64,000 nucleotides of DNA from CAYJLW01 sp964370965 (GTDB lineage: Bacteria; Actinomycetota; Acidimicrobiia; UBA2766). The stretch covers positions 1-64,000 of the forward strand of contig CAYJLW010000010.1 in NCBI GenBank assembly GCA_964370965.1, in the 5' to 3' direction. The position numbers and the translations under genes are program-made. Numbering within the stretch: position 1 is the first letter of the stretch; each line of letters opens with the position of its first letter. Of this stretch, positions 39,979 to 48,320 are shown one piece after another. The notes beneath the pieces are model-generated. The model was not told the DNA's origin. It was given only the letters and a program-made list of their open reading frames with translations, and ran no database searches.

Positions 39979-40427
39979 ATCCGACCCCGACTCACGAAAC
40001 GGAAGCTCACCTGCCAGGCGGTCTCCCCGAGCTTCGTGACCCACCAGCACTCCTCGAGGATGTCGTCGGGGACACGGACGTTGCGCTTGTGGAGATTCGC
40101 GAGCACGGCATCGTGCAGGGTGGCGTCGGACGGGCCGTCCTCGTCGCGGACCAGCCAGAGGCCGTGCGCGGCCTCGAGGGCGGCCGCCGGGGAGTCCACG
40201 TCGAGGGGACCCGTGGGCAACTCCCGCTCCGGCTCCACTTCCTGCTCCGGTTCGGACTCCTGGGTGGACCTGCCGGTGGTGACGCGCCTCCCGCCGCCGC
40301 GCCCGAGCAGGGCGACGACACGATCGTCGATCTCCACTTCGTAGCCGGCGTTCTCGGCATCCGGGTGAGCGGCGAGCAGGAAGCGGGTGCCGTCGTCGGA
40401 ACGGCCCAAGACGTGGAGACGTATCAC
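39771..40427 (-). CDS. hypothetical protein, SepH-like in part
   Basis: This 218-aa protein begins VIRLHVLGRSDDGTRFLLAA, continues with an acidic linker, and has a globular region (DDILEECWWVTKLGETAWQV, then RIHEAEWVLDTEHARLVPEN). Both ends resemble the corresponding parts of SepH-type division proteins of actinobacteria, but the central helix-turn-helix region of SepH is missing. The tail is arginine/serine-rich with an eight-glycine run. The GTG at 40427 has GAGGAA upstream. The assignment is tentative, and the identity should be treated as unknown. Confidence 0.6.
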   Translation of the reverse strand: MIRLHVLGRSDDGTRFLLAAHPDAENAGYEVEIDDRVVALLGRGGGRRVTTGRSTQESEPEQEVEPERELPTGPLDVDSPAAALEAAHGLWLVRDEDGPSDATLHDAVLANLHKRNVRVPDDILEECWWVTKLGETAWQVSFRFVSRGRIHEAEWVLDTEHARLVPENKLAEALGWWKPPKPRRSRSRRRRSGGSGGGGGGGGARNRGRARSGSGSGS

Positions 40428-40532
40428 GGTTCCTCGCGATCGCAATGAGCGCCCCGGTGGGTCACGGAGGCGCACGGAAAGACGTGCCCCGGGATGCTAC
40501 CCGTCGCAGCCCCGCGAACCGCCCCCGCCGGG

Positions 40533-40757
40533 TCATCCCGCCACCGCCGGGCGCCGTTCCACGACCTCACCGAGGAGGCCCTTGGCCCGCAGGAGACGCA
40601 GGGCCCGCTCCTCGGCGGCGTCGAAGACCACAGCGTCGTCGGCATCACGGCCGGCCAGGAAGGTGACCAGGCAATCCCCACAGTGAGCCGACCCGCGGGC
40701 AGCGCACCCTGCGCACTCGATCAGCGTTCCGGACGCCCCGAAGTCCCGATCTGTCAT
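40533..40757 (-). CDS. small cysteine-motif protein
   Basis: This 74-aa protein has ECAGCAARGSAHCGDCLVTF, four cysteines in two CxxC pairs that probably bind a metal, followed by a soluble helical tail ending GEVVERRPAVAG. The ATG at 40757 has GAGGAGG three bases upstream, a strong start. The pattern recurs in small actinobacterial proteins of unknown role. It lies alone between the SepH-like and NAGS-like genes. Confidence 0.75.
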   Translation of the reverse strand: MTDRDFGASGTLIECAGCAARGSAHCGDCLVTFLAGRDADDAVVFDAAEERALRLLRAKGLLGEVVERRPAVAG

Positions 40758-40871
40758 GACGCCTCCTCGGTCTCGATGCAGACACCGTATCGGCGACCTA
40801 CGACAGATTCGGGGCCTCCCACCGGAATCCCGACCCGAACTTCCCGGGCCCACTGAGGGCGACCCGCTGTC

Positions 40872-41861
40872 TCAGGTACGCAAGAAGCAGCGAGCCCGCT
40901 CCCGACGGGCGGCCGGGTAGCCCGCCCACTTCGTATCCGGCAGCGCCTCCGGTCCCACCTCCACGAAACCGCACGTCCGGAACAGACCAGCGGCCTCCTC
41001 ACTGGTCGTGACCGCGAACAGGCCTTCCAGACCCCGCTCCAGGGCGCGGTCCCAGATCCCCTCGACGAGGCGCCTCCCCACTCCCTCCCCGTGGAAACGG
41101 CTCACGGCGAAGAGCGCCTCGACCTCGGCGAGGCCGCTGGGGGCGTACGGCTCCTCGGCGATGGCGACGACGCCCGCAGGATGGCTCCCGGCCACGAAGA
41201 AGCCGATCGCCCGCGGCAAGAGGTCCTCGATCTCCGCCTCGCTACGGGGTCTCAGGTACCCGAGATCGCACCCGCTGCGGACCAGCGCCGCCATGGCCTG
41301 ATAGTCGGAGAAGCCCAGCGCCCTCACCTCCCCGTAGTCCCCCAGGCTGAGGAGGGTGCCGCTGCCGGCGTACGTGAACAGCTCGTCCTCGATGCCGCCC
41401 GGTTCGACCAGGTTGATGCCCTGGACACCCGCGTAGAGCGGCCGCACCACACGGGCGAGCGCGCCGGGGAGGCCGGCGGCGGCCACATCCACGAAGCTCC
41501 GCCTGGCGCCGTCGGGCGAACGCAGGACCAGCCCGGCACCCACGAGGACGAGCTTGTGCACCCGCCCGGCGCCGGCGATGGCGCTCGCTGTCCCCGCGGG
41601 GTCGACGACGGCCCTCACCGCGACTGCGCCGCGCGCGAGTTCCCGCCAGATCCCGACGACGTCCGCGTCCGCGCCAGGCTCCGGCCCCTCTCCGCGGCTC
41701 ACGAGGACCACCCGGGCTCCTTGTGCCGCGAGCGCAGTGGCTACGCCGCGGCACTCCTCGAGGGACCTCGGGTCCAAGGCTGCCAGAACGAGGTACTCCC
41801 CCCGGAACAGGTCCAGGTAGAACGACCGCTCGTCCAACGGCGGGACGGGTGACGCCCTCAT
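40872..41861 (-). CDS. argA: N-acetylglutamate synthase-like protein (kinase-like domain + GNAT)
   Basis: This 329-aa protein has the two-domain layout of ArgA-type N-acetylglutamate synthases: an amino-acid-kinase-like region (about residues 20-170, KLVLVGAGLVLRSPDG and SFVDVAAAGLPGAL) and a GNAT acetyltransferase (LFAVSRFHGEGVGRRLVEGI as the acetyl-CoA loop; ending LPDTKWAGYPAARRERARCF). It would catalyse the first step of arginine synthesis. The kinase part is compact and lacks a clear ATP site, as expected for a regulatory domain. The ATG at 41861 overlaps the NYN gene stop (ATGA). No other arg gene is near. Confidence 0.72.
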   Translation of the reverse strand: MRASPVPPLDERSFYLDLFRGEYLVLAALDPRSLEECRGVATALAAQGARVVLVSRGEGPEPGADADVVGIWRELARGAVAVRAVVDPAGTASAIAGAGRVHKLVLVGAGLVLRSPDGARRSFVDVAAAGLPGALARVVRPLYAGVQGINLVEPGGIEDELFTYAGSGTLLSLGDYGEVRALGFSDYQAMAALVRSGCDLGYLRPRSEAEIEDLLPRAIGFFVAGSHPAGVVAIAEEPYAPSGLAEVEALFAVSRFHGEGVGRRLVEGIWDRALERGLEGLFAVTTSEEAAGLFRTCGFVEVGPEALPDTKWAGYPAARRERARCFLRT

Positions 41862-43303
41862 CGGCGGGGTGCGCCGATCGCCTCCAGGAACGTCTCGGAC
41901 CTGGCCGTGACGGCTCCGACCCGTTCGAGACGTTGGCGCAGCTCGCGATCAGAGGTCACCGTGAGGACGCCCGTGCCCGGTTCCGCCCGCTCTGCGATCT
42001 CCACGAGCCGGTCATCGGCTTTCGGCCCCCCGCTGAACTCGAACGTGACCGGCTCCACACGGCGGCGACCGACGAACTGCTCGGGCTCGGCGGAGTCGAA
42101 CACGACGTGCAGTCGCGCCCCACCCGGACGCGCCGCTCCCCGGCAGCGCGTGAGGAGAAGCTCCCGCTGGGCATCACCCGGAAGCTCGCCCCAGCCGCGC
42201 ACACTCTGGCGGGTGACGTTGTAGCCGTCGACGAGGACGAGGAACCCCCGACGGCCCAGGACCCAGCGGACACCGTCGACGGTGTCGGGAGCGAGTCCCG
42301 GCGGATAGCGGACCCGGCGGGTCCTCCGGACACCGCGTCTGGCCTCGCGCGGGGCCGGAGGCGACTCGCCGGCGGGTTCAGCGGTCGCCTCGCCCGGGGT
42401 GCGAAGCCCGTCCATCAGGGACCGGAGCGAGGCCGCCTGCGCCTCCAGGGCGTCCGCAACCGACGTGAGATCCGGCAGGCGTGACGCCCGCACGGCCTCG
42501 ACCTCGGCCTCCAGGCGTCGCACCCGCTCCTCCGCCGCCGCCAACCTCCCCCGCGCGTCGACAGCCGCGGAGTCGGCCTCCCTCGCCCTCGCCCCCAGAG
42601 CGTCCTCCCTGGCGGCGACGGTCTCGGCGGCCCGGCGCCTCCCGTCCTCCGCCGCGCCGACCCGGGCCTCCAGGCCCTCGATCTGTTCGCGCAACCCGCG
42701 CCGGTCCCCTCGGATCCGGTCGAGTTCGCCGTCCTTGTCCTCTGTCGCCCGGAGGGCGTCCGCGAGTCGCTTCTCCAGCCGCTCCCGTTCGCGGATGCCC
42801 TCCTCGAGGGCGCTCTCGGAGTCGGCGACCAGTTCCGTCATGGCCTGGGCGGCCCCCGCCCGGCGGCCCTGCCAGCCGGTGGCCGCAGCCAGCACGATGG
42901 CCGCCCAGCCCGAGTGACGGCGGGCGGCCGCTACCGACGCTATCCGGCTGAGCGCGGCGTCGTTGCCGGTCTCGACAGCTCGCGAGAGGCCCGCCACCGA
43001 CGGCGCCTCCCCCGCGAACGCCGCAGCAACGGACGAGGCGAGGTCGGCGGACTCCGCCAGGACCCGCCGGAGGGCCTTGCGGACGCCGGCCTGTGTCGCC
43101 GCCTGGCGGGGTTTGAACTTGACGAACGGACGCAATTCGGTCGGCACGTCCAGAGGAGGCGCACCGGACTCGCCCCTGGCGAGACGCAGGAACGACACGA
43201 AGGCCGCCTCGTAGTACGGCCCCAGCAGCGAGTCCGCCGCGCCCAGCACGTCGTCAGGGCCAAGGCCCTCCGCCCGGGTTCCCGGGACGCCCGCGTCTCC
43301 CAT
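41858..43303 (-). CDS. coiled-coil protein with C-terminal NYN (YacP-like) nuclease domain
   Basis: This 481-aa protein has an alpha-helical N-terminal domain (about residues 1-150) and a long coiled coil rich in Glu, Arg and Ala (about 155-290). Its C-terminal NYN/PIN-like domain resembles YacP/Rae1 ribonucleases: FLVLVDGYNVTRQSVRGW, VVFDSAEPE, SGGPKADDRLVEIAER and VTSDRELRQRLERVGA supply the conserved aspartates. YacP-type enzymes cleave mRNA at the ribosome; that activity here is inferred. The ATG at 43303 is only 17 bases from the divergent YjbQ gene. It is coupled to the NAGS-like gene. Confidence 0.85.
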   Translation of the reverse strand: MGDAGVPGTRAEGLGPDDVLGAADSLLGPYYEAAFVSFLRLARGESGAPPLDVPTELRPFVKFKPRQAATQAGVRKALRRVLAESADLASSVAAAFAGEAPSVAGLSRAVETGNDAALSRIASVAAARRHSGWAAIVLAAATGWQGRRAGAAQAMTELVADSESALEEGIRERERLEKRLADALRATEDKDGELDRIRGDRRGLREQIEGLEARVGAAEDGRRRAAETVAAREDALGARAREADSAAVDARGRLAAAEERVRRLEAEVEAVRASRLPDLTSVADALEAQAASLRSLMDGLRTPGEATAEPAGESPPAPREARRGVRRTRRVRYPPGLAPDTVDGVRWVLGRRGFLVLVDGYNVTRQSVRGWGELPGDAQRELLLTRCRGAARPGGARLHVVFDSAEPEQFVGRRRVEPVTFEFSGGPKADDRLVEIAERAEPGTGVLTVTSDRELRQRLERVGAVTARSETFLEAIGAPRR

Positions 43304-43306
43304 CCC

Positions 43307-43312
43307 TACAAT
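43307..43312 (+). promoter_or_regulatory. -10 box TACAAT of the YjbQ gene
   Basis: TACAAT ends eight bases before the ATG at 43321, inside the 17-base gap to the divergent NYN gene. Confidence 0.45.
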
Positions 43313-43320
43313 GCCTCCGT

Positions 43321-43731
43321 ATGGTCGCCTGGCACCGGGAGTTGCGCGTCGACACGAAAGGCGACGGCGACGTCGTCGATCTCAACGACGTCGCCGTCTC
43401 GGCGGTTGCCGACGCAGGTGTCGACTCCGGGCTCCTCTGCGTGCATGCTCCGCACACCACCGCCGGGGTGACCGCCCTGGAGTACGAACCCGGGGCCAAC
43501 GAAGATCTCGCCGCCGTCCTGGAACGCCTCGCTCCCCGCCACGACCGCTACGCCCACAACGTCGCCGACAGCAACGGCCACGCCCATGCCAGGGCGGCGA
43601 TCCTGGGGCCGTCCGTGACGATCCCGGTGAGCGGCGGCCGTCCCCTGCTCGGGACGTGGCAGCACGTGGCCCTCGTGGACTTCGACGACCGGCCCCGCAC
43701 CCGCACGGTGCTCCTCACAGTCGTGGGCTGA
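43321..43731 (+). CDS. YjbQ family protein (UPF0047)
   Basis: This 136-aa protein is of the YjbQ/UPF0047 family, a compact beta-rich trimer with a histidine-lined metal pocket; some members show weak thiamine phosphate synthase activity. Conserved pieces are HAPHTTAGVTALEYEPG, ADSNGHAHARAAILGPSVTI and LGTWQHVALVDFDDRPRTR. The length is normal for the family. The physiological role is unsettled even in well-studied bacteria. Confidence 0.92.
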   Translation: MVAWHRELRVDTKGDGDVVDLNDVAVSAVADAGVDSGLLCVHAPHTTAGVTALEYEPGANEDLAAVLERLAPRHDRYAHNVADSNGHAHARAAILGPSVTIPVSGGRPLLGTWQHVALVDFDDRPRTRTVLLTVVG

Positions 43732-43766
43732 GGTGTTCGCCCGGTGATCCCGGTGCAGCGACTCAA

Positions 43767-44930
43767 CTAGACCACGCCGCCCCGACGTAGGGCGACGATC
43801 TCTTCGGGCCCGTAGCCCGCGGCGGCGAGGACCTCGTCGGTGTGCTCTCCGTGGGCCGGGGCGACCCGCTCCAGGGCACCGGGGGCCTCGCGGAGCTTGA
43901 CCGGAATGCCCAGTTGGGGGAACTTCCCCGCGGACGGGTGCTCCTGCTCCACGACCATCCCGCGGTGGCGCACCTGGGGGTCCTCGAAGGCCTCGGCGAC
44001 GGTCTTCACGGGCGCCACGCACACGTCGAGTCCCTCGAACACGTCCATCCACTCGTCCCGTGTGCGCTGGGCGAACTCCGCGGCGATCTCCTCACGGTGG
44101 GAGGGGTCGAAGCCGTGGGCGAGGTCGCTGCGGCCCAGGGCCGACACGAGAGCGGCCCAGAACTGGGGCTCCAACGCACCGACGCTCACATACCTGCCGT
44201 CGGCGCACTCGTACACGTCGTAGCAGGGAAACCGGCCGTTCAGGACGTACTCCCCAGGCCCGGGGGCCTTGCCGGTGGCGATGTACTCCCCGGCGATCGG
44301 CGCCAGCCAGGACACGATGCCGTCTGACATGCCGATGTCCACGAAGTCGCCTTTGCCGGTCTCCCTGGCCCGCACGAGCGCGGCCAGGATCCCGACGGCC
44401 GCCATGAGACCGCCCCCGCCCACGTCGCCGATCTGCAGTCCCGGGAAGGCAGGCTTCGCCTCGGGGTCCTGGCCGCACACCGAGAGCCCTCCGGTGTAGC
44501 TCATGTAGTTCACATCGTGACCGGCGAGGTCCCGGTAGGGACCGTCGGCGCCGTAGCCGCTGATCGAGCAGTACACGAGGGCGGCGTTCGCCTGGCGGAG
44601 GTCCTCGTAGCCCACCCCGAGCTTGTCCATGACTCCGGGTCGAAACCCCTCGACGAGGACGTCCGCCGACGAGGCGAGACGCTCCAGGACTGCGACGCCC
44701 TCTGGCAACTTCAGGTTCAGGCGCATCGAGCGCTTGTTGCGGTTCAGCACCCAGTGGGCGCCGGAATAGGGGCCGATGGAGGCGCCGCCGAAGCGCATGT
44801 AGTCCCCCATCCCCGTGTCCTCGACCTTGACGACGTCGGCCCCGAGGTCGCCCAGAAGCCCCGTGCAGAACCCCCCAGGGAGGAGACGGGTGAGATCGAG
44901 AACCGTGACACCGGTGAGGGGACCTGCCAT
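43767..44930 (-). CDS. CoA-transferase family III, alpha-methylacyl-CoA racemase-like
   Basis: This 387-aa CaiB/BaiF-family enzyme opens with GPLTGVTVLDLTRLLPGGFC. The stretches ADGPYRDLAGHDVNYMSYTGGL, LQIGDVGGGGLMAAVGILAA and VSVGALEPQFWAALV match the His, Asp and Glu surroundings of alpha-methylacyl-CoA racemase. It more likely epimerises 2-methyl-branched acyl-CoAs than transfers CoA to carnitine or oxalate. The ATG at 44930 overlaps the stop of the DsbA-fold gene by one base (TGATG). Substrate assignment is inference from motif similarity. Confidence 0.88.
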   Translation of the reverse strand: MAGPLTGVTVLDLTRLLPGGFCTGLLGDLGADVVKVEDTGMGDYMRFGGASIGPYSGAHWVLNRNKRSMRLNLKLPEGVAVLERLASSADVLVEGFRPGVMDKLGVGYEDLRQANAALVYCSISGYGADGPYRDLAGHDVNYMSYTGGLSVCGQDPEAKPAFPGLQIGDVGGGGLMAAVGILAALVRARETGKGDFVDIGMSDGIVSWLAPIAGEYIATGKAPGPGEYVLNGRFPCYDVYECADGRYVSVGALEPQFWAALVSALGRSDLAHGFDPSHREEIAAEFAQRTRDEWMDVFEGLDVCVAPVKTVAEAFEDPQVRHRGMVVEQEHPSAGKFPQLGIPVKLREAPGALERVAPAHGEHTDEVLAAAGYGPEEIVALRRGGVV

Positions 44931-45508
44931 CAGGTCCTCTTCAGCTCGCGGATCCCGGGCTCGGCCAGAGCGATGTCGACGACATTGCGCATTACCCGGC
45001 GGGCGCTGGCTTCGTCCCCCGGCGGCGCCCCGAGACGCACGTAGAGAGTGTCGCCCTCGTGGCTGACCAAGGTGGGCGTGCCGAAGATCCCGTGGGCGAC
45101 AACGGCGTCGTCGTGCTCCGCGGCCACCTCACGCACCTGCCGGCCGCTCTCCAGAACCGACCGGAGGGCATCGGCGTCAGCGTGGGCGGCCCCCGCAGCG
45201 CGGAGGAGCGCGTCGCGGTCGGCGAGGTCGATGCCGGCCTCGTAGCGGGACTCGAGGAGGAGGCGGTGGAAGGCGTCGGCCACCTTGTCGTCGATGCCGC
45301 GCAACTCCCGGTACGCGCAGAGCGCATCCAGACCGGGAGGATGCTCCTCGGCGTGGTCGAAGAGGCGGTACCCGGGGCGGCTCTCCTGCGCCTGCGCCTG
45401 CAGGAAGCAGCGCCACTCGATGTCGTAGCCGAGATCGGCGACGTCCACCCACTTCCGGAAGTGGTACACGTACGGGCAGTTGAAGTCGAAGTAGACCTTG
45501 AAGCTCAC
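44930..45508 (-). CDS. DsbA-family (FrnE / HCCA isomerase-like) protein
   Basis: This 192-aa thioredoxin-fold protein of the DsbA superfamily starts VYFDFNCPYVYHFRKWVD and ends with GIFGTPTLVSHEG (cis-proline loop) and a helical insert between. The active site is CPYV, with one cysteine only, so it is not a standard disulfide oxidase and resembles 2-hydroxychromene-2-carboxylate isomerase or glutathione-transferase-kappa-like proteins. The GTG at 45508 has GGGGGAG upstream and a TATACT box at 45542-45547. It is coupled to the CoA-racemase gene, which hints at a role in acyl or aromatic catabolism. Confidence 0.85.
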   Translation of the reverse strand: MSFKVYFDFNCPYVYHFRKWVDVADLGYDIEWRCFLQAQAQESRPGYRLFDHAEEHPPGLDALCAYRELRGIDDKVADAFHRLLLESRYEAGIDLADRDALLRAAGAAHADADALRSVLESGRQVREVAAEHDDAVVAHGIFGTPTLVSHEGDTLYVRLGAPPGDEASARRVMRNVVDIALAEPGIRELKRT

Positions 45509-45541
45509 TCGCTCCCCCGGGGGCGACGACCGTGCGACCGG

Positions 45542-45547
45542 AGTATA
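45542..45547 (-). promoter_or_regulatory. -10 box TATACT of the DsbA-fold/CoA-racemase operon
   Basis: TATACT on the minus strand lies 33 bases upstream of the GTG at 45508 with a Shine-Dalgarno between. There is no recognisable -35. Confidence 0.45.
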
Positions 45548-45564
45548 TGGGGCGGGTGCGGCGG

Positions 45565-45589
45565 CCTCGCCTGCTGTGGAGGGGCGAGG
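45565..45589. terminator. hairpin downstream of trpD
   Basis: CCTCGCC and GGCGAGG (7-bp stem, 11-nt loop) lie 35 bases past the trpD stop on the minus strand. There is no T tract; possible terminator. Confidence 0.35.
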
Positions 45590-45623
45590 TACTCAAGCGC
45601 CCAGTGCCTGAGGCTACGTGCTG

Positions 45624-46646
45624 CTACGAGCGGGTCTGGGCTCGGGAGGCCCGGACGAGGGCTTCGAGCTTGGCGACGGCGGCGCCGGAGTCGAGGGCTT
45701 CGCCTGCCATGCGGAGGCCGGCCGCGAGGTCCCCCGCGAGCCCGGCCACGACGAGGGCCCCAGCGGCGTTCAGGACGACGACGTCGCGCAGCGGACCGGC
45801 TTCACCGGCTAGCACGCGACGGCAGAGGGCGGCGTTCTCGGCGGCGTCGCCGCCGGCGAGGTCCCGGGGCGTGGCAGCCGCGAGGCCGAGCTCCGCGGGG
45901 TCCACCACGGTTTCGGTCACGGTGCCGCCGTCGAGGACCCAGACCCGATTGGGCCCCGTCGTGGAGAGCTCGTCGAGGCCGTGGGCGCCGTGGACGACCC
46001 AGGCCCGGCGGCCACCGAGAGCCCCGAGGGCAACGGCCATCCTGGGCGCCAAGACGGGGTCGGGGACCCCGACAAGCTGGTGGTCGGCGCGCGCGGGGTT
46101 GGCGAGCGGCCCGAGGACGTTGAACACCGTGCGGATGCCGAGCGCCCGGCGCACCGGCCCCACATGGCGCATGGCCGGGTGGAAGACCGGGGCGAAGCAG
46201 AAGCCGATTCCGGCCTCCTCGATGCAGGCCGCCACGGCGTCCGGGCCGATCTCGATCGCCACGCCGAGGGCCTCGAGGAGGTCGGCCGAGCCGCACCGCG
46301 AGGACGCTGCCCGGTTCCCGTGCTTGGCCACCCGAGCCCCGCCCGCCGCCGCCACGAACGCCGCCATCGTGGACACGTTCGCCGTGCCGGAACGGTCGCC
46401 GCCGGTGCCGCACGTGTCCAGGAGCGGCGGCGCGACCGGCACCGCCAAGGAGAAATCGAGCATCGTGCGGGCGAGACCCGTGATCTCCGCGGCGGTCTCG
46501 CCCTTGGCCCGGAGGGCGACGAGGAAGCCGGCGACGACCGCCGGATCCGTCTCCCCCCGCATGATGTCGGCGAGCGCGGCCGCCGCCGTGTCGGCGTCGA
46601 GGTCGTGTCCGGCGAGAAGAGCATCGAGGATGTCCGCCCAGGCCAC
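45624..46646 (-). CDS. trpD: anthranilate phosphoribosyltransferase
   Basis: This 340-aa enzyme couples anthranilate with PRPP in tryptophan synthesis. It carries the PRPP loop LLDTCGTGGDRSGTANVST, the KHGNRAASSRCGSADLLEALG anthranilate/PRPP region and NVLGPLANPARADHQLVGV. The GTG at 46646 has AGAGGGGGG four bases upstream and lies 11 bases past the dehydrogenase stop; a GTG at 46667 would overlap that gene. No other trp gene is visible, so trpD is detached from the rest of the pathway here and cotranscribed with an acyl-CoA dehydrogenase. Confidence 0.94.
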   Translation of the reverse strand: MAWADILDALLAGHDLDADTAAAALADIMRGETDPAVVAGFLVALRAKGETAAEITGLARTMLDFSLAVPVAPPLLDTCGTGGDRSGTANVSTMAAFVAAAGGARVAKHGNRAASSRCGSADLLEALGVAIEIGPDAVAACIEEAGIGFCFAPVFHPAMRHVGPVRRALGIRTVFNVLGPLANPARADHQLVGVPDPVLAPRMAVALGALGGRRAWVVHGAHGLDELSTTGPNRVWVLDGGTVTETVVDPAELGLAAATPRDLAGGDAAENAALCRRVLAGEAGPLRDVVVLNAAGALVVAGLAGDLAAGLRMAGEALDSGAAVAKLEALVRASRAQTRS

Positions 46647-46657
46647 TGCGCCCCCCT

Positions 46658-47827
46658 CTAGTTCCACCAGAGGTCCCCGCTGATCAGCCCCCCGGCGACG
46701 ATGCCCTTCTGGATCTGCGTGGTGCCCTCGACGATGGTGAGCTGGCGGGCATCCCGGTAATAGAGCTCCGTCATGTGGTCCTTCATGTAGCCCGCGGCTC
46801 CCAGCACCTGGAGGGCGACACCGGACGCCTTCACCGCCACTTCGGTGGCGTAGTACTTCGCCATCGAGAGGAAGGGGGCGTCCGCCTTGGTGAAACGGCC
46901 GGCGTCAGACATCGTGGCCGCCCGGTACGTGAGCAGGCGGGCGGCTTCGATCTCGGTGGCGACGTCGGCGAGCATCCACTGGATGCCCTGGAAGTCGGCC
47001 ACGGCGCGCCCGAAGGCCTCCCGTGCCTTGGCGTACTCGACGGCGTACATGAGCGCTCCCTCGGCGAGCCCGATGCCACGGGCGGCCACTATGGGCCGCA
47101 TGGAGTTGAGCCCGAGCATGGCCGCCCGGAAGCCCTCGCCCTCCGCGCCGATGCGGTTGGCCACCGGCACCTCGACGTCCTCGAGCACGAGTTCGCCGGT
47201 CGCCACGGCGCGCACTCCCATCTTCCGGTCCAGCGGCCCCACGCTCACACCGGGCAGGTCCCGGTCGACGACCAGGGCGACGAGCCCGCCGTGGTCGCGG
47301 AGCGACGGGTCCCCCAGCTTCGCGAAGACCGTGTAGTAGTCGGCGGCCGCGACACCGGACATCCAGCACTTGCGGCCGTTGAGGACGTACACGTCGCCGC
47401 GGCGCTCTGCCCGGGTCTGCATGCCCATGACATCCGAACCCGCCTGCGGCTCCGAGAGCCCGAAAGCCGCCCGCATCTCGCCGGTGGCCACGCCCCGGCA
47501 GTAGCGCTGCTTCTGCTCCTCGCTTCCGGCGATCATGATCGGCCCCGTGGGCAGCCTGCTGAGGAGCAGCAGGAGGGCCGAGGACTGGCAGTACCGGGCG
47601 ACTTCCTCGATCGCGAGCGTGAGACCGAGTATCCCGGCACCGGATCCGCCGCAGCTCTCGGGGAAGCAAAGGCCGAACAACCCGGCGTCGGCGAAGACCC
47701 CGAAGATGTCCTCGGGGTACTCGCCGCTCTCGTCCAGCTCCCGGGCTCTGGGCCTGACCTTCTCCTGCGCTATGCGCCGGACGGTGCGAACGAGCTCCTG
47801 GAGTTCGGGGGACAGGGAAAAATCCAC
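46658..47827 (-). CDS. acyl-CoA dehydrogenase
   Basis: This 389-aa FAD-dependent acyl-CoA dehydrogenase has AFGLSEPQAGSDVMGMQTRA (FAD/substrate), WMSGVAAADYYTVFAKLG, and YRDARQLTIVEGTTQIQKG, whose Glu is the usual catalytic base. The full three-domain length fits. The GTG at 47827 is seven bases after a TAGCCT box. The chain-length specificity is not readable. It lies upstream of trpD on the same transcript. Confidence 0.92.
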   Translation of the reverse strand: MDFSLSPELQELVRTVRRIAQEKVRPRARELDESGEYPEDIFGVFADAGLFGLCFPESCGGSGAGILGLTLAIEEVARYCQSSALLLLLSRLPTGPIMIAGSEEQKQRYCRGVATGEMRAAFGLSEPQAGSDVMGMQTRAERRGDVYVLNGRKCWMSGVAAADYYTVFAKLGDPSLRDHGGLVALVVDRDLPGVSVGPLDRKMGVRAVATGELVLEDVEVPVANRIGAEGEGFRAAMLGLNSMRPIVAARGIGLAEGALMYAVEYAKAREAFGRAVADFQGIQWMLADVATEIEAARLLTYRAATMSDAGRFTKADAPFLSMAKYYATEVAVKASGVALQVLGAAGYMKDHMTELYYRDARQLTIVEGTTQIQKGIVAGGLISGDLWWN

Positions 47828-47834
47828 GCCCGGC

Positions 47835-47840
47835 AGGCTA
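47835..47840 (-). promoter_or_regulatory. -10 box TAGCCT of the acyl-CoA dehydrogenase gene
   Basis: On the minus strand TAGCCT ends seven bases before the GTG at 47827. The hexamer is identical to that of the TetR gene at 21762. Confidence 0.45.
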
Positions 47841-47937
47841 GACGAGGACGCTCCGGCCGCTCTGGCCGCTCAGACGCCGGAACGGTCGCGGGCCGGCGCC
47901 GCGTCCCCTCCCGGGCGCTGCACGAAGCTCGGGGAGG

Positions 47938-48168
47938 TCACGCTGAACGACGGCGCCGCCGGATGATCCGACGCCGCTCGCGCGATGTGGCCCCGCCCCA
48001 GATGCCTTCCTTCTCCCGGTGGGCGATGGCGTGCTCCAGGCATTGCATCCGCACGGCGCAGGCCCCGCAGATGGCCAGTGCCGGCCCGGCTCCCTCTTCC
48101 TCGTCCTCCGGGTAGAAGGTGTCTGGGTCCACTTCGAGGCAACGTGCGTATTCCCGCCAGTGAGTCAT
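47938..48168 (-). CDS. WhiB-family [4Fe-4S] transcriptional regulator
   Basis: This 76-aa WhiB-like protein is a redox- or nitric-oxide-sensitive regulator unique to actinobacteria. The four cluster cysteines are Cys10, Cys34, Cys37 and Cys43 (YARC, then ICGACAVRMQC). The family turn GIWGG follows at residues 55-59, and an arginine-rich C-terminus (RRRIIRRRRRSA) would bind DNA. The ATG at 48168 has GGAGGGG five bases upstream. Its leader contains a perfect 8-bp inverted repeat at 48190-48215. Which Wbl class it belongs to cannot be settled here. Confidence 0.95.
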   Translation of the reverse strand: MTHWREYARCLEVDPDTFYPEDEEEGAGPALAICGACAVRMQCLEHAIAHREKEGIWGGATSRERRRIIRRRRRSA

Positions 48169-48189
48169 CGCGACCCCTCCGTCACATCT

Positions 48190-48215
48190 GCCCGGTCCCC
48201 CCGCCGCGACCGGGC
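48190..48215. repeat. inverted repeat in the whiB leader
   Basis: GCCCGGTC and GACCGGGC form a perfect 8-bp stem around a 10-nt C/G-rich loop, 21 bases upstream of the whiB start codon. It could be an operator or an mRNA hairpin affecting whiB. Confidence 0.5.
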
Positions 48216-48320
48216 CTCCTCCGTTCTCCGCCGGAGATGATGTCGGCAGGAATTGGGCAGAACTTGAGCCTTTTCCTCCCCCCCGGTGGCAGAGACCGCT
48301 CGGGCGCGACACGGCCCCAC

